From contig JAHAWY010000013.1 of the NCBI GenBank assembly GCA_018385135.1, positions 1-64,000 of the forward strand: a stretch of 64,000 nt of DNA, written 5' to 3'. Position 1 is the first letter of the stretch. The number at the start of each line of letters is the position of its first letter. The notes under the pieces were generated by a model that saw nothing but the letters and a program-made list of their open reading frames with translations, had not been told where the DNA came from and searched no databases. This stretch comes from Oscillospiraceae bacterium. Its GTDB lineage: Bacteria > Bacillota > Clostridia > Oscillospirales > Oscillospiraceae. This document shows positions 50,565 to 59,339 of this stretch, in pieces. The position numbers were made by a program, and so were the translations under genes.

Positions 50565-51818
50565 TTACTTGATTTTTCTGCATTCCAGATAATAGCGCTT
50601 ATCCCTTGACGGACCAATAGAAAAGCTTTTGGCGGGAAAAACACCGCTTTCAATTATGGACGGGAACAGTTCGTTTTTATCCATGGCGGGAAGAAGCAGT
50701 CCGCAGCAGCCCTTGCGCGAGGACATCTCAAGTGCCGTATCGTCATCGTGGATATAGTCTAGCCGTCCCTCGTGCTTTGCGATATATTCAAGGCAGAAGC
50801 GCTGCGCCACGGCAATCACGCTGCCTATCGTGTGACCTTTTAGCTGCACAGTCTCGCGTTTTTCTCCGCAGAGCAATCCTAAATTATGTAAACCATCCCC
50901 TTCTCCTCCGTTAGCGGCGAAAAAGGCTTTTGCCTCGGCAAAAAAGCCCTCCGTATCGGTATCGAAAATGACCCGGTGGATCGGCTCGAACACGACAGAG
51001 CTGTCGTGAATATTGACAAGCTCGCAAAGCCCAAATCTCGCCGGATGGTTTTTGCGCTGCTCCGGCGTAAGAGTCTTTTTAAGCTGCTCCCAGCAGAGCT
51101 TTGCAGTGGCGAGAGAATGGTTGCCGTCGCCCATTGCAATTATTACCGGCGCTCTGCCGCCGAGCTTGTAGCGCTTCTCCAGATAATTAGGCTCGGACAA
51201 GGCTTCCAGCGCCGACATAACGCGCTGCGCTCTCTCGCCGAATACACGCTTTCCGACAATATGTCCGCCGCCGTCCATAAGCTCAAAATCATAGAGCGTT
51301 TCGCCCTCGTCCACGCCCTCAAGCATGGTGTTTTCCGGGTCATCGACAAAGACGATGATATGCGGCAGCTCAAGGCAGGCGTCCTCACGCACCTTTACCC
51401 TCGGCGGCAGACGGCTTTCAACCGTCCCCTCCGTGGCATGGATGGGCGAGGTCGATGCCGCGCTGTAATCATATTGCTCAAGGTCAATAAGCCCAACAAG
51501 ACCCCGGCGCTTTTCACCAACCGTCAAATCGCGTTCAACATAGATGAAGGAGTTTTCAACCGTTTTGAATACACCCTCGTCCAGATAGCGGCGCATTGCT
51601 GCATTGATTTTCTCCGTTTCCGCCGCGCAGTCGCGTATTTCCAAATATGCCTCCGGCAGCATCAGCCTGAGTGTTGACGGCGCACTGCCTACTTTTTTAT
51701 CAACCTCGTCCCAGTATTCCGGCTGCGAGGTGTATTGGTCGCAGGCGATAACACTCCAAAGCTTCATATCCGCCTCCCTCGGCAGAAGAATATCGCCCGG
51801 TATAAACAGCCTGTTCAT
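50565..51818 (-). CDS. DUF1015 family protein
   Basis: 417 residues. The family hallmark GDGNHSLATAKLCWE is near residue 231; CDQYTSQPEYWDEV near residue 26 and SGVFPAKSFSIGP near the end are also conserved. DUF1015 proteins are suggested to be HTH- or kinase-associated with SerC/serine metabolism neighbours in some bacteria, but the reaction is not known. Soluble. Same direction as the hydrolase gene 27 bases upstream. Confidence 0.88.
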   Translation of the reverse strand: MNRLFIPGDILLPREADMKLWSVIACDQYTSQPEYWDEVDKKVGSAPSTLRLMLPEAYLEIRDCAAETEKINAAMRRYLDEGVFKTVENSFIYVERDLTVGEKRRGLVGLIDLEQYDYSAASTSPIHATEGTVESRLPPRVKVREDACLELPHIIVFVDDPENTMLEGVDEGETLYDFELMDGGGHIVGKRVFGERAQRVMSALEALSEPNYLEKRYKLGGRAPVIIAMGDGNHSLATAKLCWEQLKKTLTPEQRKNHPARFGLCELVNIHDSSVVFEPIHRVIFDTDTEGFFAEAKAFFAANGGEGDGLHNLGLLCGEKRETVQLKGHTIGSVIAVAQRFCLEYIAKHEGRLDYIHDDDTALEMSSRKGCCGLLLPAMDKNELFPSIIESGVFPAKSFSIGPSRDKRYYLECRKIK

Positions 51819-51845
51819 AGAATACCTCCAAACTTCGTTTCGCTC

Positions 51846-52868
51846 TCAGGCGGCCGCCGGCTCGCCCGCGTTTTCCGTCTCGTCCGTCTCACCCTCGCCG
51901 GTCGGCGCGGGAATGCTGTCAATAAATCCAAACATCTTCCGCTCATACTGCCGCGGATTGTCAAAGAAAATGTGCGCGTGAGCGCTGTCGGGCGAGGTGA
52001 AGATGTCCTTTTTATCCGCGCCGGAGGCAAAGAAAATTTCCTGCCCCATGTAAAAGGGCGTCGTTTCATCAGCCTTGGAGTTTATTACCAGCAGCGGTAT
52101 CTGCGAGCGGTTTACATAATCTGTTATCTCGACATCCTCCAAGGAAAAGCCCATGTGCAGCTTGAGAGCAATGCCTCCCGCCCAAAGCATAAGCTCAGCG
52201 GGCATTCCCGTGCTTTCAGATATTCCCTCAAGCTCAAAGCTCACCATGTCTCTCATGCTGCTAACGGGGCAGTCCATAACGGCGGCGCTGACGCGCGAGT
52301 TTACATAATCATTCGCCATTGCCACGCCAACAGTTGCTCCCCCGAACGAGATTCCCCATAAAACTATGCGCTTATCAGAGTCCACGAGCTTGTCTGCATA
52401 GTTTACATAATTAATAGCATCATTGCTTTCAAGGTATCCAAAGGTGTTATATTTTGCGAGGTTTTCGCCGCTTGCACGCTGGTCGTATGTAATCACGTTC
52501 CAGCCGTGGCGCAAAAACAGCTCTGCCACCGCGTAATTTGAAAGGCGGTTACCGCCAAGTCCATGCACGAGTATGGCGGTATCTCGGTTCTTCTCACCGT
52601 CAATGCTGATGAAGTCCGCCGGGATTTTATGAGAGTCCAGCGAGGAGGCTATATATATCTGCTCAATATTATACGTCATGCTGAATACATATGGGTCTAT
52701 TCCGCAGGCAAGGAGCTGCCGCTCCCTGTCAAGCGCCGTCTGCTCATTGTCGGTGAGGTTGACGCTGCCGATATAAACCCGCTCACCCGTGTAGGCAAGC
52801 GTCCCCGCGGCCGCAATGAGCAGGAGCAAAAGAAGGATCGTCAGCGCGGTTTTAATTCCCTTTTTCAT
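51846..52868 (-). CDS. Membrane-anchored alpha/beta hydrolase
   Basis: 340 residues. An N-terminal membrane anchor at residues 7-27, then the alpha/beta-hydrolase fold: oxyanion region LVHGLGGNR near residue 100, nucleophile elbow WGISFGGATV near residue 172, Asp in NSKADETTPF near residue 265 and His in SAHAHIFF near residue 296. It resembles BAAT/YkuE-like esterases with unknown substrate. The tail is Glu/Pro/Ala-rich. Confidence 0.85.
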   Translation of the reverse strand: MKKGIKTALTILLLLLLIAAAGTLAYTGERVYIGSVNLTDNEQTALDRERQLLACGIDPYVFSMTYNIEQIYIASSLDSHKIPADFISIDGEKNRDTAILVHGLGGNRLSNYAVAELFLRHGWNVITYDQRASGENLAKYNTFGYLESNDAINYVNYADKLVDSDKRIVLWGISFGGATVGVAMANDYVNSRVSAAVMDCPVSSMRDMVSFELEGISESTGMPAELMLWAGGIALKLHMGFSLEDVEITDYVNRSQIPLLVINSKADETTPFYMGQEIFFASGADKKDIFTSPDSAHAHIFFDNPRQYERKMFGFIDSIPAPTGEGETDETENAGEPAAA

Positions 52869-52884
52869 AATCCCTCCAAGCGGA

Positions 52885-53847
52885 CTATCTTTTTCCTTTA
52901 TCGTATATCTCGCCGAGCGCTCTCGGTGCGCGGTTGCTTGAGGAAAAGAACATAAGCAGCAAAAGCGTCAGCAGATAGGGCAAAGTCATCATAAGGTCGG
53001 AATAGGCGCTGGAAAGTCCAAGCTCCTGCACAAGCTTATAGCCGCCGCTGCGCGCAAAACCGAACAGCAGGCACGCGCCGAGTGTCGGTCCGATCTTCCA
53101 GTTTCCGAAGATGAGAGCAGCGATGGAAAGGAAGCCGTAGCCCGCGTAAATGCCGGGTGAAAAGCTAGCGGAAATGGAATAGGCGAAGCACATACCGCCT
53201 AGTCCCGAAAGCGCGCCCGAAATAACAACGGCAATAAAGCGCGTTTTGGAAACATTGCCGCCCGCTGCATCGACCGCATGGGGATTGTCGCCGCAGGCGC
53301 GCAGACGCAGACCGAAGCGGCTTTTATAAAGCAGATAGCTTGCATACAGCGCAACAGCGATGATAACAGGCTGATAGTAGTATACATCAGTGAAAAATGC
53401 ACCCAAAACAGGGATCTCGGAGATGACAGGAACGGTGAATTTACGGCATACGCTCAAAACGAATTTGTTCGTGGGCTTGCCGAAAAGCGCTGTATTTATC
53501 TGACTTGTCAGAAACACCGTGAGTGCTGTTGACAAAATGTTTATAACAACGCCGGAGATGACCTGGTTTGCCTTAAAGGGTACACAAAGCAGCGCATGGA
53601 TCATGGCGAAAAGCGCGCCGCCGAGCATGGCGAACAAAAGCGCCGCAAAGAACATCTTTACCTCCGCTCCCGCAACGCTGCCGCCGGTTATCGCCATTAC
53701 AACGGCCGCACCGGCGAAAGCGCCAAAGCCTTGAAAGCCTTCAAGCGCAAGGTTTGTAACGCCGCTTCGCTCGCTGTAAATCCCTCCGATGGCTATTATG
53801 AACAGAGGCAGGGCAAAGGCAAGACCCTCGATGATTATATAGTTCAT
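52885..53847 (-). CDS. Nucleoside-type ABC transporter permease (NupQ-like)
   Basis: 320 residues and about nine membrane helices; of the BPD_transp_2 (LivHM-like) family: GIYSERSGVTNLALEGFQGFGAF near residue 23 is the permease motif seen with RbsC/NupQ. It overlaps the partner permease gene stop by four bases. Works with the NupO/NupP homologues to import purine or pyrimidine nucleosides in Bacillus and streptococci. Confidence 0.88.
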   Translation of the reverse strand: MNYIIIEGLAFALPLFIIAIGGIYSERSGVTNLALEGFQGFGAFAGAAVVMAITGGSVAGAEVKMFFAALLFAMLGGALFAMIHALLCVPFKANQVISGVVINILSTALTVFLTSQINTALFGKPTNKFVLSVCRKFTVPVISEIPVLGAFFTDVYYYQPVIIAVALYASYLLYKSRFGLRLRACGDNPHAVDAAGGNVSKTRFIAVVISGALSGLGGMCFAYSISASFSPGIYAGYGFLSIAALIFGNWKIGPTLGACLLFGFARSGGYKLVQELGLSSAYSDLMMTLPYLLTLLLLMFFSSSNRAPRALGEIYDKGKR

Positions 53848-55031
53848 ACTCTGTCGCCTCCCTCGTCCTTTATGCCCTCCGCTCGTTTTTTTAGGTCACG
53901 AAGCTCATCCTTCGTGGCGGAAACCCTGTATCTTATATAAGTTCCGCAGGCAGAAAACAGGAGGATAAGTCCCGTTATGAGCTGCGCGATCTCCTGCGGC
54001 ACGTTTGCCGTTGAGCTCAAGTAGTTGCTGCCCTTTGAGATAACGGTTATGAGCAGTGAGGAGAACAAAATTCCTATGGGGTTTGAATTTCCCAGCAGGC
54101 AGACCGCGATGGAGTCAAAGCCAAGCGACGCCAGAACGCGAGGCTGGATGGAGTTATAGTAGCCCATATAAAAGGTTATGCCCGCAAGTCCCGCGAGAGC
54201 GCCGGAAATCGCCATAGACAAAACGATGTTTCTGCCGACGTTGATGCCTGCATATTCTGCCGCGCGGCGGTTAAGACCGACGACCTTCATCTCATAGCCG
54301 ACGCGGGTCTTGTCCAGCAAAAACTTGACGAAAAACGCCATCGGTATTGCCAGAAGCATACCGAGCGGCAGGTCTAATTTGATTGCGCCAAGCTCAACGT
54401 TTGTAAGCGTCAATCTGGCAGCCGAGCTGATGGAGCGCGACTGGCGCGACACAGGGTCGATAAACCTTGTATTTATAAAAAAGCTGACAGTATATGAGAA
54501 AATATAGTTTAGCATTATAGAGGAAACGACCTCATTTATGTTAAACCTATGCTTGAGCCAGCCTATAAGAGCGCCCACCGCCGCGCCGCCAACGATGCCT
54601 ATTATCAGCACCAGAGGAAGCGCAATGCCCATCGGCAAATCGGAGTATCCGACAAGGACGCTTGCCGCAAAGCCCGACACCAGCATCTGACCGGAGACAC
54701 CGATATTGAAAAGTCCCGCTTTAAGCGCCACGGCAACGGCAAGCGATGCGAAAATCATCGGCGTGAGCATATTGAGCATACTAAACAGGTCTGTTACCAT
54801 ACTCTTTTTTGCCGCGTAGTTTGGCTTTGGCAGAATGCCGCTGCCCTGAAGGAAGCTGGCAAACGCGGTAAGCGGATTTTTGCCCATTATAAGCAAAACA
54901 ACGGCAGCCGCCAGCAGACTGAGCAAAATTGCAAAAACCGGCACGGTTATCGACTGGTAGCGTTCGTTTCCCAGCACCGCCGCAAAGCCGCGTTTAAAGG
55001 GACTGCCCAAAGCATTTTTTTGTTTCTTCAT
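53844..55031 (-). CDS. Nucleoside-type ABC transporter permease (NupP-like)
   Basis: 395 residues, about ten membrane helices, same superfamily. KAGLFNIGVSGQMLVSGF near residue 102 and NRRAAEYAGINVGR near residue 258 are typical. The long C-terminal tail is cytosolic and charged. Overlaps the ATPase gene by ATGA. Confidence 0.88.
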   Translation of the reverse strand: MKKQKNALGSPFKRGFAAVLGNERYQSITVPVFAILLSLLAAAVVLLIMGKNPLTAFASFLQGSGILPKPNYAAKKSMVTDLFSMLNMLTPMIFASLAVAVALKAGLFNIGVSGQMLVSGFAASVLVGYSDLPMGIALPLVLIIGIVGGAAVGALIGWLKHRFNINEVVSSIMLNYIFSYTVSFFINTRFIDPVSRQSRSISSAARLTLTNVELGAIKLDLPLGMLLAIPMAFFVKFLLDKTRVGYEMKVVGLNRRAAEYAGINVGRNIVLSMAISGALAGLAGITFYMGYYNSIQPRVLASLGFDSIAVCLLGNSNPIGILFSSLLITVISKGSNYLSSTANVPQEIAQLITGLILLFSACGTYIRYRVSATKDELRDLKKRAEGIKDEGGDRV

Positions 55032-56557
55032 TTGGACTTTACCCCCATCATATATTCGCCGACCTGATTTGCTGTCAGCGTATTTGCCGGGGCGATGGTC
55101 TGCATCTCGCCGTTATACATAACGCCAATCGTATCCGCCAGAGCTATAATTTCATCCAGCTCAAGACTTATAAGCAAAACCGCCCTGCCTTTGTCGCGCT
55201 CGGCAATAATCTGCTTGTGGATGTTTTCAATTGCGCCGATGTCAAGTCCTCGAGTAGGCTGAACAAATATCATCAGCTTGGAGTTTTGGACGATCTCACG
55301 CGCGATGATTGCCTTTTGCTGGTTGCCGCCCGACATGGAGCGCACAACGGTGGAAGTGCCCTGTCCGCTGCGAATGTCAAACTCGGAAATGAGCTTTTCG
55401 GCGTGCTTATCGAATTCCTCGCGCCGCAAAATGCCCTTTTGGCAAAAGGGCGCTTTAAAATAGTCTCTAAGGGCAAGGTTTTCGGCAAGGTCAAAGTCCA
55501 GCACAAGACCGACCTCCTGCCTGTCCTGCGGTATATAGGAGATGCCCGCAAGCGCACGCTCGCGCACGGTTTTATCCGTTATATCCTCACCGTCAAGAAC
55601 GATTTTGCCGCTCATTTTCAAAAGCCCCGCAACGGCATCGGCGATCTCCTCCTGTCCGTTGCCGGAAACTCCGGCAATTGCGAAAATCTCACCCGCGTGA
55701 ATATTGAAGGAAACGTCCTTGACAACATCAAAGCCCTCAGAATTTTTAACGCAGAGCTTATTGACCTCAAGCACCTTGTCACCCGGTTGGGCGGGCTTTT
55801 TTTCGGCGGTGAAGCTGACATCCCGTCCCACCATGAGGTTTGCCATTGTCTTTGTGGAGGTATTCTCAACGTCAAGCACCTCCACCAGCCTGCCGCGGCA
55901 GAGTATCGCGCAGCGGTCAGCTACCTTTTTGATTTCCTCAAGCTTGTGAGTGATGAGGATTATCGTCTTGCCCGAATTACGCAGCTCGCGGATGATATCA
56001 AGCAGAAATTCGATCTCCTGCGGAGTTAAAACGGCGGTAGGCTCGTCGAAAATCAAAATCTCCGCCTCGCGGTAGAGCATTTTCAGTATCTCGACGCGCT
56101 GCTGCGTGGAGACGTTGATCTCTTCAATGCGCTTGGTAGGATCTACCTCAAGCCCGTAGCGCTTTGAAAGCTCGGCAATTTTCTTATCCGTCCCCTTTAC
56201 GTCCACTGCCGGGAGCAAGCCCAGAAAGCGGCGCTTCGGCTCTTGCCCTAGTATGATATTCTCGGTTATGGTATAGTTTTTTACCAGCTTAAAATGTTGA
56301 TGAACCATGCCTATATTAAGCTTTGTAGCGTGGGACGGCGAGGAGATATGAACCTTCTGCCCACGAATATAAATCTCGCCCTCGTCCGGCTCGTACATTC
56401 CGAACAGCATACTCATAAGCGTGGATTTTCCCGCACCATTTTCACCGAGAATGGCGTATATTTCGCCCTTTTTTATTGAGATAGACACGTCGTCGTTGGC
56501 TACTATACCCGGAAAGCGTTTTGTTATGTGGCGCATTTCGACAATGTAATCTTCCAT
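55028..56557 (-). CDS. Nucleoside-type ABC transporter ATP-binding protein (NupO-like)
   Basis: 509 residues with two ABC domains. The first has GENGAGKSTLMSMLFG near residue 36 and LIFDEPTAVLTP; the second has a divergent Walker A (ISVSGNGQEE type: AGVSGNGQEEIADAV) and signature MSGGNQQKAII, as in RbsA/NupO. I start at ATG 56557; the track's TTG is eight codons earlier. First gene of the three-gene operon; the BMP-family lipoprotein gene that normally leads such operons is not present. Confidence 0.88.
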   Translation of the reverse strand: MEDYIVEMRHITKRFPGIVANDDVSISIKKGEIYAILGENGAGKSTLMSMLFGMYEPDEGEIYIRGQKVHISSPSHATKLNIGMVHQHFKLVKNYTITENIILGQEPKRRFLGLLPAVDVKGTDKKIAELSKRYGLEVDPTKRIEEINVSTQQRVEILKMLYREAEILIFDEPTAVLTPQEIEFLLDIIRELRNSGKTIILITHKLEEIKKVADRCAILCRGRLVEVLDVENTSTKTMANLMVGRDVSFTAEKKPAQPGDKVLEVNKLCVKNSEGFDVVKDVSFNIHAGEIFAIAGVSGNGQEEIADAVAGLLKMSGKIVLDGEDITDKTVRERALAGISYIPQDRQEVGLVLDFDLAENLALRDYFKAPFCQKGILRREEFDKHAEKLISEFDIRSGQGTSTVVRSMSGGNQQKAIIAREIVQNSKLMIFVQPTRGLDIGAIENIHKQIIAERDKGRAVLLISLELDEIIALADTIGVMYNGEMQTIAPANTLTANQVGEYMMGVKSK

Positions 56558-56616
56558 GGCAGCTTCACTTTTCCTTTGCAAAAAATTGAGAACACATTAC
56601 TATATTTTTCTGATTT

Positions 56617-56645
56617 AGTTTACACAAAAATACCCATTATGTCAA
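56617..56645 (-). promoter_or_regulatory. Promoter of the nucleoside transporter operon
   Basis: On the minus strand TTGACA (56645-56640), 17 bases, then TAAACT (56622-56617). About 50 bases before the ATPase start. Confidence 0.65.
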
Positions 56646-56695
56646 AGCCAATTGCCCCCTACATTACAAAAACTCTCCCAAATAAAAACATCGGC

Positions 56696-56723
56696 TTGAC
56701 TCATGCCCAAATTATGCTAGAAT
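56696..56723 (+). promoter_or_regulatory. Promoter of the GGDEF-EAL gene
   Basis: TTGACT, 16 bases, TAGAAT (56718-56723), about 60 bases before the start on the plus strand. Confidence 0.6.
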
Positions 56724-56791
56724 TGATGTATATAAAAGTTTGATTTAATGTACAAAAGCAATTCCCCATTATTTACTACGGAGCAGATAGA

Positions 56792-58708
56792 ATGAAAATC
56801 AATCTCTACCTACAAGCGGCGAGTCTGTGCTTTTATGCTATTGTGCTCATGCAGTACCTTAGCTCCAGACGCCTGCCCACCCGATCAAACCACATTTTCG
56901 GCGCTTTGATTATTGTCGCGGGCATTAACCTCATCTTTGATGTGCTCACGGTATACTCGCTTGCATATTTCGACAGGCTGCCGATATGGCTGGTTCGCTT
57001 TGGGCATCAAATCTTTATCGGCTCGATGGATGTGCTCATAGCCTTGTTATGCCTTTATGTAATAACAATAATCCGAGGCGGCAGAGCGCTTTCTCCCGGG
57101 AAAACGCTGCTGGTATTTACCCCGCTGATTTTATCCATGTTTGCCGTTTTTTTCGGAAAGCTCTATTATAAGTTTGAAGATGGCGGCTTCTATTCATACG
57201 GTCCGATGGCAAGCACCATCTACATAAGCATTGCGCTTTATCTGCTCCTCTCCATCTACTACCTGCTTCGATACAGACGCGCCGTGGCAGCGCATACAAG
57301 AGCAATTATTCTCATCGCTATCGTCTGTGAAAGCACTATTGCGCTGATACAGCTTTTCAATCCCACCATGCTCATTTCGGGGCTTGGTATCACAATGATG
57401 ATAGTATTGCTCTACAGCTCACTTGCAAATCCCGAAAAATACACCGAAGCGGAAACAGGCACTATAAACCGTATTGGCTTAGTCACCGTTTTGCGCGACC
57501 ACCTTTCCATAGGCAAGCCCTTTTTCGTGCTTACGCTTTGCGTGGATAGCTGGCGCGACCTTGAAAGCGCTTTCGGTCAGGACTTCGCACTGCGCGTTAT
57601 GGGCAAAATAGCTACAAAGCTGGAATGCCTTACCTCCGATCGCATTTATCACCCGCGCGGCGACTGCCTTTGTCTGATATGCAGCAATGATGAGAGCGGC
57701 ACACGCAAGCTGGCCGAAAGCATTCTGCACGCGCTGGAGGGCGACCTTGAAATAGGCGGCGTCGGTGTTTCCGTCAGCCCCCGCATTCTGGTCACCGACT
57801 GCCCGAAGCATTTCTCGAAGGCAGAGGATTTTCTTCGCTCAGTAGGTCTTTTTGCCGACGGCGTAGTCAAGGCTCCAGAGGCTATAACCATTTACAACGA
57901 CGAATACGCAAAGGCTGTAAGCCGCCGCATATCTGTCGAAGCCATCCTCAAGCACGCTGTTAAAAACGACGGTCTTACCCTAGTCTATCAGCCGATTTAC
58001 TCTACCTCGAAGCGCCGCTTTACCAGCGCCGAAGCTCTCGTCCGCATTCGTGATACTCAGACTGTTGGCTTCATCCCACCAGACGAGTTTATTGCGATTG
58101 CCGAGCAAAACGGTCTGATTGGCGAGCTTGGGCGCATAGTTATGGAAAAATCCTGTCGCTTTGTCAGCAGCGAGGCTTTCAAAAGCATGGGACTTGATTA
58201 TCTTGAGGTCAACCTGTCCACGCTTCAATGCCTCAACGCCAACCTGAGCGAGGAATTTATTGAGCTTATGGAGAGCTTCGGCGTTTCCCCGAAAAGTCTG
58301 AACTTTGAAATAACCGAAAGCGCCGCTATGGAAAAAAGCGAGATCATGTTAAAAAACCTTGCCCGTCTCGGCGAAGCGGGTTCAAGCTTTTCAATGGACG
58401 ATTACGGCACGGGCTATTCAAACCTCTCCATGATGGCGGATATGCCATACAGCATCATCAAAATCGACAAGAGCCTTATTTGGCCCTATTTTAACGATAG
58501 CAGCCGTTTAAAGGTGCTGCTGCCCTCAACCGTGCATATGATAAACTCGCTTGGCTTTGAGATAGTTGCCGAGGGCGTTGAAACACAAGAGCAGCTTGAC
58601 GTGCTTACAGAAATGGGCGTTGAGCATATTCAAGGCTATTTCTTCTCCAAGCCTTTGCCGGAGGAGGACTTTGTTAAATTCGTTTCTGATTTCAGCTTCA
58701 GCGCATAA
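56792..58708 (+). CDS. Membrane protein with degenerate GGDEF and EAL phosphodiesterase domain
   Basis: 638 residues. Seven membrane helices up to about residue 215 form a sensor part. The GGDEF-like domain (about 225-370) has RGDCLCL instead of GGDEF and is not expected to make c-di-GMP. The EAL domain (about 385-635) shows SAEALVRI, NFEITESAAM, MDDYGTGYSN and VAEGVET, so catalysis of c-di-GMP to pGpG is likely. It would act on the same messenger as the PilZ protein at 17362. Monocistronic. Confidence 0.9.
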   Translation: MKINLYLQAASLCFYAIVLMQYLSSRRLPTRSNHIFGALIIVAGINLIFDVLTVYSLAYFDRLPIWLVRFGHQIFIGSMDVLIALLCLYVITIIRGGRALSPGKTLLVFTPLILSMFAVFFGKLYYKFEDGGFYSYGPMASTIYISIALYLLLSIYYLLRYRRAVAAHTRAIILIAIVCESTIALIQLFNPTMLISGLGITMMIVLLYSSLANPEKYTEAETGTINRIGLVTVLRDHLSIGKPFFVLTLCVDSWRDLESAFGQDFALRVMGKIATKLECLTSDRIYHPRGDCLCLICSNDESGTRKLAESILHALEGDLEIGGVGVSVSPRILVTDCPKHFSKAEDFLRSVGLFADGVVKAPEAITIYNDEYAKAVSRRISVEAILKHAVKNDGLTLVYQPIYSTSKRRFTSAEALVRIRDTQTVGFIPPDEFIAIAEQNGLIGELGRIVMEKSCRFVSSEAFKSMGLDYLEVNLSTLQCLNANLSEEFIELMESFGVSPKSLNFEITESAAMEKSEIMLKNLARLGEAGSSFSMDDYGTGYSNLSMMADMPYSIIKIDKSLIWPYFNDSSRLKVLLPSTVHMINSLGFEIVAEGVETQEQLDVLTEMGVEHIQGYFFSKPLPEEDFVKFVSDFSFSA

Positions 58709-58734
58709 GTGCCGAAAGCCCATAAAGCTTCAAA

Positions 58735-58778
58735 AAAAGGGACGCTCTCTTTTTCTTTTAAAAGAGAGCGTCCCTTTA
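58735..58778. terminator. Bidirectional terminator after the EAL gene
   Basis: Arms AAAAGGGACGCTCTCTTTT and AAAAGAGAGCGTCCCTTT flank a T/C-rich loop; can serve both convergent genes. Confidence 0.88.
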
Positions 58779-58816
58779 CGTTTTAGACTAATTTCGCGTC
58801 AGCGCGGCTGTTTTTA

Positions 58817-59098
58817 CTAAACCGCGTGCTTTTCCAAAATCCCGCGCAGGGCGGACATTGAGCTGGTGTGGCAGCGCTCAATAACCGTATCCGAGCCCTT
58901 TAGCTCGCTGAGCGCGCCGCGCACCATTTTATGCGACATCGTGCCAGTAAAGAAAATCATCAAATCGGGACTTCCAAGCTTATTTTTAAGCCCGCCTGCC
59001 GGCTTTGTGAAAACCTTTGCTTGACACTTATATTCACTGCACAAATCCTTATACTGGCGCTCCATGCACTCATTTCCGCCTAAGATAACGACACTCAT
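58817..59098 (-). CDS. DUF2325 family protein
   Basis: 93 residues. MSVVILGGNECMERQYKDL at the start and a FTGTMSHKMVRGAL middle region match the DUF2325 family. The two cysteines (CSEYKC, ERCHTSS) could be metal or redox sites. Its promoter region holds GTTAG-N6-CTAAC type palindromes, hinting at metal control. Function unknown. Confidence 0.82.
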   Translation of the reverse strand: MSVVILGGNECMERQYKDLCSEYKCQAKVFTKPAGGLKNKLGSPDLMIFFTGTMSHKMVRGALSELKGSDTVIERCHTSSMSALRGILEKHAV

Positions 59099-59118
59099 AT
59101 GTAAGCTCCTTTTTGTTA

Positions 59119-59170
59119 GTTAGTCGTATCTAACTGTATATAGTTTACCTTAACTAACCGTCTTTGTCAA
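59119..59170 (-). promoter_or_regulatory. Promoter and inverted repeat of the DUF2325 gene
   Basis: On the minus strand TTGACA (59170-59165), 17 bases, TAAACT (59147-59142). Downstream lies GTTAG-N6-CTAAC (59134-59119), and a further GTTAGTTA occurs within the spacer, similar in style to boxes of DtxR/MntR-type metal repressors. Confidence 0.6.
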
Positions 59171-59295
59171 CACCTATTTTTCACTGTGAATGATTCTGCC
59201 TCCGCTTGCCGGCGGACTTGTCTTTCAGCGCCGCCGCAAGGTATTGACCATTTCTGCTTTTTGCGTCAAGCAGCGCTCGTCTTTTCAAATATAAG

Positions 59296-59325
59296 AAAAG
59301 CCCGCGGATAAATCCGCAGGCTTTT
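59296..59325 (-). terminator. Terminator after the P-type ATPase gene
   Basis: Arms AAAAGCC.GCGGAT and ATCCGC.GGCTTTT with AA loop; T run on the minus strand. Confidence 0.85.
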
Positions 59326-59339
59326 GGGTATTTGTTTTA

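Noticed and set aside
55217-56029. 270-codon plus-strand ORF over the nucleoside ATPase gene
   Set aside because: Antisense shadow of a clear ABC ATPase; no start signal.
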